Positions 1 through 14,307 of a stretch of 64,000 nucleotides of DNA are shown one piece after another. The DNA is from Owenia fusiformis (Eukaryota; Annelida; Polychaeta; Sabellida; Oweniidae). How positions within the stretch are numbered: position 1 is the stretch's first letter; every line of letters starts with the position of its first letter. Below the pieces are notes generated by a model. That model saw only the letters and a program-made list of their open reading frames with translations. It searched no databases and was not told the origin of the DNA. Position numbers and translations under genes: made by a program. Location: NCBI GenBank assembly GCA_903813345.2, contig CAIIXF020000011.1, forward strand, positions 33,224,166-33,288,165, given 5' to 3'.

Positions 1-339
1 AGGTTTTTGCAAAAATGGGAACATTAGTGAATCGCATATAAAAAATGTGGCGCACTAAGACAACACAATCGTTTAAAAGACATAGTATGAGGACAAAATG
101 CTGAAAATAAAGTTTCTAGTTTCAAGTTACTTCCAAAATTTAGATGAGTTGAACAGTGTACAGTGGATGAGAAACTATCGTTTATTACATTTGCACTTTC
201 TGTACCTTGCATTTGACTTCTCATTCTCCGACAAGTTCTCAACACCTCCTTCCTGTAGCAGCCCTAACCTTCACAAAGTATAAGAAGGCATGTATAGTTA
301 TATATCAAAGATTACATCAGTGTTGTTTACTTCTGCAAA

Positions 340-3300
340 GTAAAGAATAGTAATAGTAAGTGTTCCGACTTTAACAACTGATTGAAGCAAGTGTTCCGAC
401 TTTTCAATCTGATTGACCAAAATGTTACAACTGATTGAAGAAAGTGTTCCGACTTCTAAAATTAATTGACCAAAGTTTTCCGACGTTTACATCTGATTGA
501 CCAAAGTGTTCCGACTTTTACGACTGATTGAAGAAAGTATTCCTACTTTTACAATTGATTGCCCAAGGTGTTCCGACTTTTACATTTGATTGATCTAAAG
601 TAATCCGACTTTTACAACTGATTAACCAAAGTGTTCCGACTTTAACATCTGATTAAATAAAGTGTTCCGACTTTTACATCTGATTGAAGAAAGTGTTCAG
701 ACTTTTACAATTGATTAAGCAAAGTGTTCTGACTTTTACATCTGATTGACCAAAGTGTTCCGACTTTTACAACTAATTGAAGAAAGTGTTCCGACTTTTA
801 CAACTAATTGAAGACAGTGTTCCTACGTTTACATCTGATTTACCAAAGTGGTCCGACTTGTGATATTGATTGACCAAAGTGTTCTGACTTTTACATCTGA
901 TTGACCAAAGTGTTGAGACTTTAACAGCTGATTGACCAAAGTGTTCCGACTTTTACATCTGATTGATCAAAGTAATCCAACTTTTACAACTGATTGACCA
1001 AAGTGTTCCGACTTTAACATCTGATTGAAGCAAGTGTTCCGACTTTTCCATCTGATTGACCAGAAGTTACAATTAACTGATTGAAGAAAGTGTTCCGACT
1101 TCTGAAATTGATTGACCAAAGTGTTCAGATTTTTACATCTGATTGACCAAAGTGTTCCGACTTTTACAACTAATTGAAGAAAGTGTTCCTACGTTTACAA
1201 TTGATTGGCCAAAGTGTTCCGACTTTTACAACTAATTGAAGAAAGTGTTCCTACGTTTACAATTGGTTGACCAAAGTGTTCCCACAATTACATCCGATTG
1301 ATCAAAATAATCCAACTTTTACAACTGATTGACCAAAGTGTTCCGACTTTAACATCTGATTGATGCAAGTGTTCCGACTTTTCCATCTGATTGACCAAAG
1401 TGTTACAATTAACTGATTGAAGAAAGTGTTCCGACTTCTAAAATTGATTGTCCAAAGTGTTCCGCCTTTTACAACTAATATAAGAAAGTGTTCCTACTTT
1501 TACAATTGATTGACCAAAGTGTTCCAACTTTTCCATCTGATTGACCAAAGGGTTCCGACTTTAGCATCTGATTGACCAAAGTGTTCCGACTTGTAATATT
1601 GATTGACCAAAGTGTTCCAACTTTTACATCTAATTGACCAAAGTGCTCCGACTTTAACATCTGACTGACCAAATGTTTAGAACACTTTGGCCAATTAGAT
1701 GTAAAAGTCAGAACGCTTTGGACTTTTACATCTGATTGACCAAAGTGTTCCGCCTTTTACAACTAATATAAGAAAGTGTTCCTACTTTTACAATTGATTG
1801 ACCAAAGTGTTCCAACTTTTCCATCTGATTGACCAAAGGGTTCCGACTTTAGCATCTGATTGACCAAAGTGTTCCGACTTGTAATATTGATTGACCAAAG
1901 TGTTCCAACTTTTACATCTAATTGACCAAAGTGCTCCGACTTTAACATCTGATTGACCAAATGTTTAGAACACTTTGGCCAATTAGATGTAAAAGTCAGA
2001 ACGCTTTGGTCAATCAATTGTAAAAGTTAGAACGCTTTGATCAATCAATTTTAAAAGTCGGCACACTTTCTTCAATCAGTTGTAAAAGTATAAATACTTT
2101 GGTCAATCAATTGTAGAAGTTGGAACACTTTGGTCAATCAGTTGTAGAAGTCTAAACACTTTGGTCAATTAGCTTTTAAAGTCGGAACACTTTGGTCAAT
2201 CAGTGATAAAAGTTGGAATTCTTTGGTCAATCAGTTATAAATGTCAGAACACTTTGGTCAATCAGCTGGAAAAGTCGGAACACTTTTGTCAATCAGTTGT
2301 AGAAGTCTAAACACTTTGGTTAATCAGCTGTAAAAGTTGGAACACTTTGGTCAATAAGCTGTAGAAGTTTGAACACTTCGGTCAATAAGAACACTTTGGT
2401 CAATCAGCTGTAGAAATCGGAACACTTTGGTCAGTCAGTTGTAGAAGTCTAAACACTTTGGTCAATAAGCTTTAAAAATCGGAACACTTTGATCAATCAG
2501 TGATAAAAGTTGGAATTCTTAGGTCAATCAGTTGTAAATGTCGGAACACTTCCGTCAATCAGCTGAAGAAGTCAGAACACTTTGGTCAATCAGTTGTAGA
2601 AGTCTAAGCACTTTGGTCAATCAGCTGTAAAAGTCGGAACACTTTGGTCAAGCCTCTGTTGAAGTTTGAACACTTCGGTCAATTAGAACACTTTGGTCAA
2701 TCAGTTGTAGAAATCTGAACATTTTTGTAAAACAGTTGTAAAAATCGGAACACTTTGGTCAATCAGCTGTAGAAGTGGAAACACTTTGGTCAATAAGCTG
2801 TAGAAGTCGGAACACTTTGGTCAATCAGTTGTAGAAGTCTAAGCACTTTGGTCAATCAGCTGTAAAAGTCGGCACACTTTTGTCAAGCCTCTGTTGAAGT
2901 TTGAACACTTCGGTCAATTAAAACACTTTGGTCAATCAGTTGTAGAAATCTGAACACTTTTGTCAAACAGTTGTAAAAATCGGTACACTTTGGTCAATGA
3001 GCTGTAGAAGTGGAAACACTTTGGTCAATAAGCTGTAGAAGTTTAAACACTTCGGTCAATTTGAACACTTTGGTCAATCAGCTGTAAAAATCAGAACACT
3101 TCGGTCAATAAGCTGTAGAAGTTCGAACACTTCGGTCAATTAGAACACTATGGTCAATCAGCTGTAAAAATCGGAACACTTTGGTCAGTCAGTTGTAGAA
3201 GTCTAAACACTTTGGTCAATTAGCTTTAAAAGTCGGAACACTTTGATCAATCAGTGTAAGTTGGAATTCTTTGGTCAATCAGTTGTAAATGTCGGAACAC

Positions 3301-3470
3301 TTCCGTCAATCAGCTGAAGAAGTCAGAACACTTTGGTCAATCAGTTTTTGAAGTCGGAACATTTTGTTCAATCAGCTGTAGAAGTCGGAACACTTTGATC
3401 AATCAATAAGAATTGCAAATGCCGGACCACTTTGGTCAATCAGTTCTAGAAGTGAATTTTAACTCTTGGG
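340..3470. repeat. ~31-bp minisatellite array with orientation switches
   Basis: About 90-100 imperfect copies of a ~31-bp unit (core GACCAAAGTGTTCCGACTTT, then a variable TTACATCTGATT-like part) fill this stretch. From 340 to about 1675 the unit reads in the + direction. From about 1961 to 3430 it reads in the opposite direction (core AAGTCGGAACACTTTGGTC). Between them the orientation flips three times (about 1675, 1721 and 1961). A segment of about 268 bp is itself duplicated (1453-1720 and 1741-2008), and each copy contains one flip point. Two open frames on the - strand are only read-through of repeats. The array could form a very long imperfect hairpin. Confidence 0.93.
1453..2008. repeat. 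Higher-order duplication at the flip point of the array
   Basis: The stretch 1453-1720 is repeated at 1741-2008, an offset of 288 bases, with only a few differences. Each copy runs through several + units and then turns into inverted units at the shared sequence CCAAATGTTTAGAACACTTT. The flip point was therefore copied as part of a larger block, not created twice. Confidence 0.85.
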
Positions 3471-6400
3471 TCAATCAATGCTCTACCGTTTTAGGGCACT
3501 CAGTTTGGTCAATTAGTTTTAGAATCATTGAAAAATGGGACATTTTATTCAGTCATGTTAGACTAATTATGTACTAAATGCAAATACATCTTTGGGTATT
3601 GTTGTTGTTGGTGCTATGCTTTTTGAAACTCGTGGAAAGTCAGGTTCTTTTAGCCTCGATTACTCAACTACTACAAGAATTCTAGCAATGTTATATTTAT
3701 CAAGTCGCATCCTCAGGCTTGAATGAGATATAATTAAACAATGACAATACAATCATTAAAATGTTTGATTTTAAATGTTGTTCATTTAGTATTTGCTTTA
3801 TTATTTCAAAACTACTCACTGAAAGATATTTCTGTTCCTCGTATTGTAGTTTGTGACTTTGCGCAATCAGCCTCCTCTAGGTCTTGCTTTGCAGCACAGG
3901 TTGTACATATTACACATGACCTTAGATCTTGTGTCTCAGGTTTCCAGTTACAAAAAATCTTGATGTATTAAACAGATAAAAACATGTTTTCAACTTCGCT
4001 TTAGAAGTGTTAAATGAACTACATTATAGTATTACTTCTAATCTCGGCATGTTTGTTTTTATAGACTAATTAAGAGACTTGTAACATAGATACAGATGAG
4101 TTCATCTGGTGTATTGAAAAATCTAAATTACACGAAGAGCGCTGAGCAGGCTGATATGGTGACCTAGATTCAAATATTGAAAATTCTTGTAGCTACTTTT
4201 ACTGAAATTCAAACATATTTTATCTGATAAATTCAACGCTGATCCGACTCTGACCCTCTCAGGTTTGATGTTTATAACAAGTTCAGCCGATTTCTCCTAG
4301 AAAAAACAAAATGCATTTTGTCACGTGAAAGTTTACGAATTATTCGCTAAATGAATAGATGCACGTTATGGTTAAAGGTTTCCGATTTTTCTTAACTGAT
4401 ACGCATCAAGGAGTGGTATTCTACAAGTAGTGACATATTGTTATTGTCTCCATATTTGTTGTGGACGGCATTTGGTGGTTGGCGTGCGGCGTCTGTAACA
4501 AATGCCAGGGGTGACATTTTGCATGTTAATGCCTTTTCAGAAATACACTCATATTAAGTAATGCCAAGTTGTTAATTGCTCAATTTGATGTGGAGAGAAG
4601 CAGATCTTGTGCCGTATAAGTTTTTTGACCCTCACTTTTTGGGGCCCTCCGAAGGTAACCAGATCGGCCATAGCGTTTTACCTTATGTATGATACAACAT
4701 GCATATTCAAAAATTTGGTCCTCCACCCTTGTAATTTTTCTTTTTTACATTCCGACACGAGGTAGTCATCTATATCATTTATAAAAACATGATCGGTTTC
4801 CAAATTAATTTCAGGAGCCATCTTTTGAATATACGTGGAATCCATCGACAAATGGTTAAAAAACGAACGCGGACATCTATCGAGTGTATTCGAAAAAATA
4901 AGTAAACTCAGAATACTTGGGTCGGGTCAGTATACTTCGGCAAGAGTCAGAATAGATGGGTAGCCAAGAATACTTGGGCCTTCACAGGCGTGGTTGGGGC
5001 TGGGATGTTTAAATTTCAAATCATTTAATTTAGGTGTCTTAGAAATGTTTTAAGAGATTGATATCCCTCATTAAATTCCATATCTCGTTAGACACAAGTA
5101 ATCGAGTTTGGTTGTTTATACTTTTGTGAAATAAATTAAAGGTGACATAATGCACCTACTTTTTGGAAGGGGCGTTACCTTAAATCGTATTTTTTCAGGA
5201 GTGAGATCTTAAACTTCACCATATTTCGATAGAATCATTCGATTCCTTGGAGACAGAGGGAGGAGTATAATTGAATTTACACCCGTCAAGTAATAAATAT
5301 AGATTTCAATTCTAACCTTATCGATGGATGGCTCAAAAGGTATCCTTGTCAAATAGTGTTTTAAAGCGAGATCCCATGGTAGTATCTTGGAATATTATGT
5401 TGAAGACTAGCACTGGCACGGAGTATGAAGTGAGATGTTTTGAGAGAATATGGATGATAATCTATTGTTTGAGTATAAACCTAAAAACACACTTACAATA
5501 TATCGACATTTGAGAAATGAGATAATGGGAAAAAGCTTGTTGACTAGTTTGTGGACAATATCAGAGTTCCCGACAAAGCAAAAATAGCTACAGGTACTAT
5601 ATATAGTACTACTACTATAGTAATATGTGCCTTTAGCGAAATATCATGAACCTAAGGTCTTCGTGCATGACCTTCCTTCATGATCGCATCTCAGTTTGTA
5701 TGTGTTAATTTAATGTGTTAAGTAGGGTTGGAACCTCAGGGACCAACAAGACCGCTTCATCATTCCAAGTTTAATAATCAGTTAGTAGTGTCTGTTTTTT
5801 TTAATTTAACAATACTTTTGGATAATTACTTTGCAAGAAAATGCTGAACTCGATAACTGCCTTGAAGAATACATTAAGGTTTTCTGGGGCTTGGTGTTAA
5901 CACGGATCCTGGAGTTGAATATAGGGTCTTCCCCTTTACAGTAAACTGGTTAGTTTATCATTGATTTTTCCAAGTGCTATTTAATTGTTCTCATTTCCTG
6001 GTGGATGGGGTTTCTATATTCTTTGTGCAGTTACATCTTAACTAGGATTATTGGTTCCGTTTTATCTAATATGTTAAATCAATCATTGATGGTCGAACTA
6101 TCTACAGGCATACGCCTTCTGAACTATAAGGCCTTTTAATAACCTCATTCAAATATTATAGAGCATTTTTAGCTCCCGTTTCGAGTTGTTAAAACGAATA
6201 GGAACTCGAGAATCAGTTTCTGAAACTACCATTTTTATTTCGCTTTTATACCAGTGCTAAGAGAGATTAAGAAATATCAAATGTCGTGTCGCTGTAAATG
6301 TGGAAATGTCAATTGATCTCTGATCACAAGCTTACAATGCCGGCTCATTTGTATATTAAGAGTCGAGGACAATTTTTATTTCAAGTCGGGGGAAATGTAA

Positions 6401-7854
6401 CAGTTCTAATCGACCGGGACGAAGTTGCATATGTGGTTTGCGATCTCACGTTTTATCTAAGAATGGCGGACAAAATGATATAATTAAAAATTTATTGTCT
6501 CAGCGTTCCCACTTGTTGATAAGAAATTAATTCAGGCGAGTTCAACGAATAAGTTCGTTAGCTGAAATCTGTCGAGCGTGGACAATAAAACTGGAGTTAC
6601 GAGATTAAAATCGTCCGTCTTGGGATCCATAATGCATAAACAAACAATCATGTTGTCTTAACCGGTTTATCAAGAAAATTAAGGTTGTAATTCTTCCCTA
6701 AGTTCCATATATCTTGGAAAAGGCAATATCAATAGAATCTTCCCTTGGAATAGCACTAAGATTGAGTTATATGTTAATTGGAACATACAAATGTCAGAAC
6801 TGATAGAATAAACGTGCACGAATTAATATTGAACGAGTTTCAAAACTTGAATATTTGGGCATTGCCTAAAATTCACCACGTAAGTTTTTTTCCACGTGCG
6901 TTAGTCAAAAAGCAATACAATCATACTTAATGATAATTTCAATATTTGAAAGACAAACTTGTCTATTATCCAACACAAAACCACGTGTCAATGCTGCAAA
7001 TGCAATGAATGTTGTTGTTAACTCTGACTTTATAAATTACCTTAAATCGATATTTCGAAAATATTTACGCAAACAATTGCTTTACTTTGCAAATTATTCC
7101 CTTTTTATCTATACACTCTACGTGTTAACGTGACATACAGACAACACCAGGAAACACAAAAGAAACAATAACGAACGATCTAAATGCTACGATTATTTTA
7201 TTAAAAAATCAATCCACAATTATTGATGTTTTGATGCTTGTTCAAAGCAACAGCAGAAAAGCATATAAAAATGTTTATAAACGATAAAGTTTGATTTATG
7301 CCCATATTCATATCGGGTCTCACAGGCCGGCAAGTTCTTCATGGCTAAAGTAACTCAGGCAACTGACTTACTACCCTGCGTGCAGAGTCTAGTTAAACGG
7401 ACGAAGCTCTCTTTTAAGAAGTGAAGTCAAACGAATGCAAAGGGTACTGACTTACGTCCATTTTAGAAAAAAGTTAATTTATCTCGCCAAATTACGAATT
7501 ACGTAATTCCCAGTTTAGTTGGGTTTCGCCATTCGATGTTTAAGTGTACAAACAGTATCACAATCTATATTTTGCGCAAGTATACTTTTCTACCCAAAAC
7601 TAATATTTAACCTACTCTGGTACTTCTTTTTTTCCCCTATAAATTGGATATACTGTACATGCAATTGTTTCATAGGCTACATGGACAACATAATAGGGGA
7701 AAAACATAAACATAACTTTTTACACATAACGCACTATTTTCCTATGCTTTTTCATTGAGATTACTGTTCCGAGACAAGTATTGATGGAAGTCACTAGAAT
7801 CCAAAACCGCAGAAGGGATGTCTATATCACGGATCGGACAGACTCTGAAACAAA
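3471..7854. other. Intergenic, no gene recognised
   Basis: AT-rich DNA with only short unsupported reading frames (none over 80 codons) and no recognisable protein motif. One dispersed repeat lies near 4435-4545. A stretch around 7320-7460 resembles 39990-40080: both carry GCAGAGTCTAGTTA, then CAA(C/T)..AATGCAAAGGGTA. Confidence 0.6.
4435..4545 (+). repeat. Dispersed repeat, second copy at 61843-61975
   Basis: This stretch and 61843-61975 share an ordered series of words, among them ACAAATG(C/G)CAGG and GGTGACATTTTGCATGTTAA, in the same orientation. They are two diverged members of one interspersed family, one intergenic and one inside the acyltransferase gene. No coding capacity or clear terminal repeats were seen. 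Confidence 0.6.
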
Positions 7855-8700
7855 TCAAATTGCAAATCAGAATGAAACCTTGTATCACGTGACAAATTCT
7901 TGAAGGTGTGATGTTGAATCAAAGTCAAGCCCAATGATCACGTGGCATAATGTTAGAGATAAGATGACAAATCTCAATGAAACCTAGTATCACGTGACAG
8001 GTGCTTGGGGGTTTGTTGTCAAATCAAAATCAAGCCCAATGTCACGTGACATCATCCTGGAGATAAGATGACAAATCAGAATGCAACCTAATGTCACGTG
8101 ATAGATGCTTGGAGGTTTGATGTCAAATCAAAATCAAGCCCAATGTCACATGACATCATCCTGGAGATAAGATGACAAATCAGAATGCAATCTAATATCA
8201 CGTGATAGATGCTTGGAGATTTGCTGTCAAATCAAAATGGGACAGCATCTTTTCCAATCAATCGAGGTTGGGCCATGCAGCCGAAGGTAAGCCATACAAC
8301 CGAAGGTAAGCCATACAACCGAATTTTGCCGATTCAATCTGACGGAGAATGCCGAGCCCCTATTTTTGACCAATTAGAGACGTCCTCTTCACATTCGTGG
8401 TACCCTCGGCCAACTTCGTTTGCAAAGAAAAGCTTCGGCAATCTTCGGCAATCTCCGGCTTTTCTTGAGGTATCTTCGGTTGCTTGCCAAAAGTCGACAC
8501 CCAAATCAAAATCAAGCCCAATGTCACGATAACACTATATACAGAAAGAACCATTATATAACCTCATAATATTCAGCGAGATCTGTTGAAAAATCAAAAT
8601 GAAGCTCAACATCACGTTACAAATTCTAGGAGATCTGATGATCAATCAGAAAGAAGATCATCACATGGCTTTAATATCACGTAACAGAGAGATGGTATGA
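7855..8700. repeat. ~105-bp tandem repeat rich in CACGTG palindromes
   Basis: Four copies of a ~105-bp unit lie at about 7855-8238. The marker TCACGTGA recurs near 7884, 7990, 8093 and 8198. Each unit also has AAATCAAAATCAAGCCCAAT and GGAGATAAGATGACAAATCA. A ~260-bp unrelated piece (about 8240-8500) interrupts the array after AAATCAAAATGGG, and repeat sequence resumes at about 8503. A more diverged unit lies at 8590-8700. Most units carry two CACGTG or near-CACGTG sites, the E-box palindrome. Confidence 0.8.
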
Positions 8701-9796
8701 CAAATCTTCAGAATGGACACCGCAATCTAACATCGGTCCCGGGCTTCAGGCTTTCTTGGATAGGCAAATTTAACTACTCGCATCGGGCTTTTGAAATATA
8801 GAATGGAGGCGTTGGGAGAGGTGTTCATTTCTAATTGATTAGTTTTGGACACCTGGCAAGTAACACCTGTTTAAGATCAACAAAAGTGTGGCAAAAAAGG
8901 AAGACGATGAAAAAGAAGACGATGCCAATCTTGAACCAATTAGCTTACCTGTAGACTCATCAAAGGTTAAAAACAGGTTCACATATCTCCATTTGTTATC
9001 ATTAAATAAATACCTGAGATATAATTGTTTATACGGTATATATCATAACATGATGGTTACCTTGTAAAGTTGTGATTACAAAAATCACAATATTTATCTT
9101 CTGGGTGTAGGATGAGATGAAACTGTTCTGTGAGTGTTATTGAACTGGTTTAGATATTTAAACATTTCGATTAACTTCAGGCTATGACGTCGACATCATA
9201 TTTTTTTATTTTACTATAGCTAGAAATGAAATATCAAATAAATAATTGGTTTCGTAGCATACATATTTCTTTGATAAATTCAAAAATAAATTCACTATAT
9301 TAGTTGAATGTACCTGTACGTCCATTGCAGTCCGTACTCATGCTATAAATTAAAATCGCTGTTGTTTATATATGCGCCGGTAGTAGCTTTTCCCCTACTA
9401 CTCGTTTAATCAAAGACCTCACTCATAGCACTTACCATATGCAAAGATGGTTCATTATTGAATCATAGACTTTGTTTTCAAGTGTAATTGTGAGCTTTTT
9501 ATAGCCTGAGACTAGATTGAAAGTCAATGTGCATTCACTTTCAGATTCAAGAATAGCGTTTCATCAAACCAAAACATTTTCTTGCTAAAGGCCACTTTCA
9601 TACCTTTTTTCTCATATTGGATAATGATGATTCTGGTTCGAAAGAATCGTACTTTTAGTGTGTCGTCGTTCTCATTTTAGTTAATAATATAACTCATACG
9701 AGGGTATACCTTTGAATTATCATAAAATTTCTCTAGAATCTTTATTCTTCGATCTATCTAACTTGTTACACGGAATATGCATATATTCATTATTCA
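8700..9796. other. Intergenic, no gene recognised
   Basis: No open frame with a recognisable motif, and no clear repeat beyond simple AT-rich stretches. Confidence 0.5.
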
Positions 9797-9820
9797 TTGT
9801 TGTGCGTTATTTGTGATACT

Positions 9821-10020
9821 GGTGAATATGCCATACTCACCTGCGGTATATGGCATATTCCTCATGTGAGTATGGCATACTCCGCAGTGAATATGCGATT
9901 TATTGATTTCAGTGAATACCCGATACTCACTGCGGAATATGTCATACTCTCCCTTGGAGTATGTCATACTCTCCTGCGGAATATGGCATACTCACCTGCG
10001 GAATATGCCATATACTGCAG
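9821..10020. repeat. Cluster of short palindromic CATA repeats
   Basis: Around ten copies of a ~20-22-bp motif of the form GCGGAATATG(C/G)CATACTCAC occur in both orientations, spaced irregularly. The core GAATATGCCATA or its complement is itself nearly palindromic. A stray pair of the same motif lies at about 10580-10627. Two short open frames across the cluster are repeat read-through and are not counted as genes. Confidence 0.75.
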
Positions 10021-10627
10021 ATGAAAACGCGATACAGAAAGCCTCGATTTGATTGGTCAACAGAATCGATTCTAAATGTAAAACTACGCTGGACTACCAA
10101 TATTGTTTGTACGAATAAAAGTACGATTCTTTTATCAGTCTAAATTGAGTACTAATATATGAATCCCTCTGAAAGTTTCAGAAATGTGTAAATCGTGGTT
10201 GCCAATACAACATTACATAAATACTGGTGATTTTTAGTTTTTTATCTGGACCTTGTCAACTGTTGATTTGGTTAAAAACGTCACTCAAAAGCTTAACGAC
10301 GTTTATTTATGCTTAACATTGTTTCCCTTAAAGTGTGTGAAGTATTTGCATGCAACACATACATAAAACAACATCAAACAATACAGATACCACTGGTGTA
10401 TGTTATTCAATTGTGATATATTTAATACACTGACCTGTTGATTCAGCCCTAATCATTATGTTTATTTCAGTCGAAATGGATTTAAGTTATAGAGGCTGCC
10501 ATCTGGTTCTGCAGTTCATGCAAAGGTCATGAACTTTTAATAATGTCTAGAAATCTTAATTTCAGCTACTGCACTGTCATGCACCGCAAGTGAATATGCC
10601 ATATTCGTCGCGGAATGTGCCATATAT

Positions 10628-13600
10628 TTTTATCGTGTTTACCGTGTAACATACCTGACATATCATGTGACAATCATGTAATTGTAAATATATATCTAGG
10701 CTAAATTTGGGTGAATCACTGAATGTTACAGTTGACATGGTAGAGTTACATTCTGATGCACATCGCATCTAAAAACCTGTCTGTGTTTAGTTATAGATCT
10801 ATGATGCAAGAAGAGATGGCGTTATAGTTACTATGGTAACACAGAGACTCGTACCCAGGAGCAGCTCTAAATTATATGTTGATAATTTAAGTGAATATTG
10901 ACGTTTCAGTTTTTATTCACACCCTTGTTTACTATACACACATTTGTTTACCTAAATGTATGGGCGTTCAGATGCATTTATATTTATTTCATGGGAATCA
11001 GCATTATTCGAGACAAGTCCTTTAAATGCGCAGTTTAAAGTACAGGGATATGTCGCCGTAACAGAACGAAAATATATTACTAACTTAGGCTATAGACACT
11101 GATATAGTGTCAATTTCTTTATCTTTTCCAAATTGTGGTGATTTCCAATTTAAATCGTGGTATTGATAGATCCCTTTCACGATTTCGTTCTTGTTTGTGG
11201 CAATTTGAAAGTCATTACGTTATCTATTGGTTTTATCTGACGGTTCTGTAAAGAGGCACTGACGTTAAATGGAAAGTGCATTTGACGGGAAAATGTTCCT
11301 TAGAGAGGGAAATCGAGTCTCAATATATCGGCTACTTCATTTTCTAAACATTGATGAAATGGTACATTCCAGCTCTTGTTATCTTTCAAACAGGTACTTT
11401 CGTAACCCGACACCTTTCTTCTTTGACATTTAACATTCCCAATTTAGAATTTCTGAATAAAATAATTATACATTAAGATCTAAAAAAGATATAAGACCAT
11501 AAGTTGGCTTAATAGTAATTACTTTATTGAAAAATACATCTTAGATCCCATTTAGAAGTTGTTTATTTTGATATTGTGTTTATGAAAATATGGAAAGAAT
11601 GTTTGGAGACACAACCTTATTGTCTACTATGTTGAGGACAAAGAGGAAATAATCCCGAGATTCATCTTTATATGGAAGTAGGCTCATTTATGAATTCTTG
11701 GGTGTTTCCCCCTCTATGGTGAAGGCTATTCTCAGTGTTTTCAGTTTCAAATGAATATATACCAGGATTTCCCACTCACCAATAGTCATCTACGTTGGGA
11801 TTATATTCTAATGAAGAGATACAATGCTCCACCATGCTTTGTTCTGACACAATTGTTCTCAACCTAACAATTTAATAAAGCCTTGGATAAATAAAATAAC
11901 GTTGATTAAAGGGTATGTTTGAATCAGTCGCTGGCTTTGTTCAGTGTAAGTGCGTTTATATATACAAGTATATTTAAACCTCACTTAGATAGCAACACAA
12001 TGTAATTAACTGTAGTTTATTTGTTAACGAATGTACAGTTGTAACACAATTAGAGTACATTCTTTTTATTTTTTTAAGAATGGACAATTGGCTTTGTTTC
12101 TTTTACCTTATTTTTCACCAAAATTTGTGTTAGGCTACATCTCGATCAATACGATCCACAGTATACAACAAAATGTCCACATCATGTGTCTTCCTTTAAA
12201 CAACAAAAAATAAAAGAGTTTGTTGTATTACTTCATAAATACATAGAGCTCGAGGTTATCCTATATGAGCCCTCGGGCAGACATATTATATTGGCCAAGG
12301 CCATCGGCCATTCTCTAATTTTTAATTATAACCGGATGCTCATTCCCTTCTTTAAACCATCAAACAGATCGCGATTGTCTGCGTTTTTCTCAATTGTCGT
12401 TTAAAATTATTATGCAAACGTTACAAGAAATTAACCAATATGCGAGCGGCGATTATGACGTAGCGGGCAGGTATATTATATATTATATCTGCCCGCTCGG
12501 AGCGGGACGTAAAGCTATATCTACCCGCTGAAAATATAAGTTTTTATAAACCTGCTTTATGTACCTGTAACACGTCCAAGTATGGGATAAAAGTTAATAT
12601 CCTTCTACTATAATCCAGGCAAGTTACGCTGTAAATGCAATTTGCGTTTTGTTTTTCAGTTACACAACAGAAAGATGTTATACGTACCAATGAAACATTT
12701 ATTTAGGAATAATTTGACCATTCTGATTGAAGATACTATGCCGATCAATGAGTTCTAAAAAAATTACTCGAAAATGAAGGTTTTATTTCCATTTTAACCG
12801 AAGCTGTCGATGGCACAAATTGTTGGAAAAGCAGTTCATTTACATGTACTTTGGTATCTGCAGATTATCTTCTGCAAAATAATTTGTAAATACATGTCAT
12901 ATTGACTTGTACGAATTTTACCCCAAATCCTTTGTTATAATGCGAATGCTGTATTTGTGATTATAATTTCACCTAAGGTCAGACCAATAAGCCAGTGTCC
13001 AACATGCTTTTAAGACCCTAAATGGATATATTTCCCAAGGGTTTTGTAATCAAATGCATACGTTCAACTTCGATCTAAAGCAAACTTAACTTGTAATGAT
13101 GTTTCTCAGCCAGATCTGTCCATTGGGACATTTGTGAATTATAGACCTATACATGGATCCGTGTGTCCCGGGTAAACATGGTAAAGTGAATTAAAGAAAC
13201 ACGCAACGGTCGAAGTTCCTCAATCATTCTCTTGGACGTTCGTTCCGTTCCATACAGGCTGTCACAACTGAACCCAAAATGATTAAAGTTTTTGTATTGA
13301 GTTTTATTCTTATGGGAAAAGGATGACACTAGATATTAATCAAAACAAATATCATAACATGGATAATTGGAAAAGTGACCCTGCGTGTCATTGATACGAT
13401 TTACAATCTAAAACTCATTTTTGAGACACAGTACTGTGTTTCGATCAATATATTATTCTTTTTTAGTGTGTCAATTCGAAATTATATCCGCAACACTGTA
13501 TAATGTCAATTTTGCGAGTTAGATTGGTTTTTATCCGATTCTAATGGTTTTATGAAGGCCCTAATTGAATTTTGACCAATTAAACTGTCCGATCTTATTC

Positions 13601-14307
13601 TCTCCGGATGACACATCACACTTCTTGAGTAAAGTGAACCCGTTCATTCGATTGGAAATGGATTACTATGGCGATGTCTGGATTCACACATTTCATGGTT
13701 GTAAAAAGGAGACGTAATCATGAGTATCAGAATGTTGGAGGATATCGATGTAAACATCTTCGATCATCAAATTAAATAATTTCTCTGTGTTTCATTGATG
13801 AGCTTGGTAGGCCTTGCTTTCTTCCAAAACCGTCTCTGTATTCCGTTTGTTGGGTATAAAGACTCAAGAAAAGTAGCCGGGAATCTCTAAATCCACGCAC
13901 GCATGTTGACAGTATTCTACAACACGTACAATTCATTACATACAGTATTCAAGATGCTAAAGTGATTTGTAAAATCGATGCAAAATTAACAAACTATGCA
14001 ATATTTCAGAGCAACGTAGCAATAGGGGGGTAAGCTACACGTTTAAAGAGAACGTGTGCGTTAACGTGCAGAATTGTGGTCCCCTAAGGATCACGAAGAT
14101 TAGTTCTTCCCTTCGTAGTATTTATTCACCTCATTAAGTTTATAGATAGAAGGGAAAATGTTGTAATTAGGTCCCTGGAAGAATGAAAGGGGAGAATAAT
14201 CGTTGGGGGTCATTACATTACACGCTCACGTACAAGTTCTCATAAAAACGTACAGCTAACCGCCCTTAAAACTAATACACTGGCGTTAAACGTAACTTGG
14301 ACATACA
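10628..14307. other. Intergenic with one short hairpin, no gene recognised
   Basis: AT-rich spacer without recognisable coding sequence. The one clear structure is a hairpin at 12462-12497. Confidence 0.5.
12462..12497. repeat. GC-stemmed hairpin
   Basis: An inverted repeat with AGCGGGCAG on the left, CTGCCCGCT on the right, and a TATATTATATATTATAT-like centre that is also self-complementary. A related half-site GAGCGGGACG follows at 12500, and TACCCGCTG at 12521. It is embedded in AT-rich DNA. Confidence 0.7.
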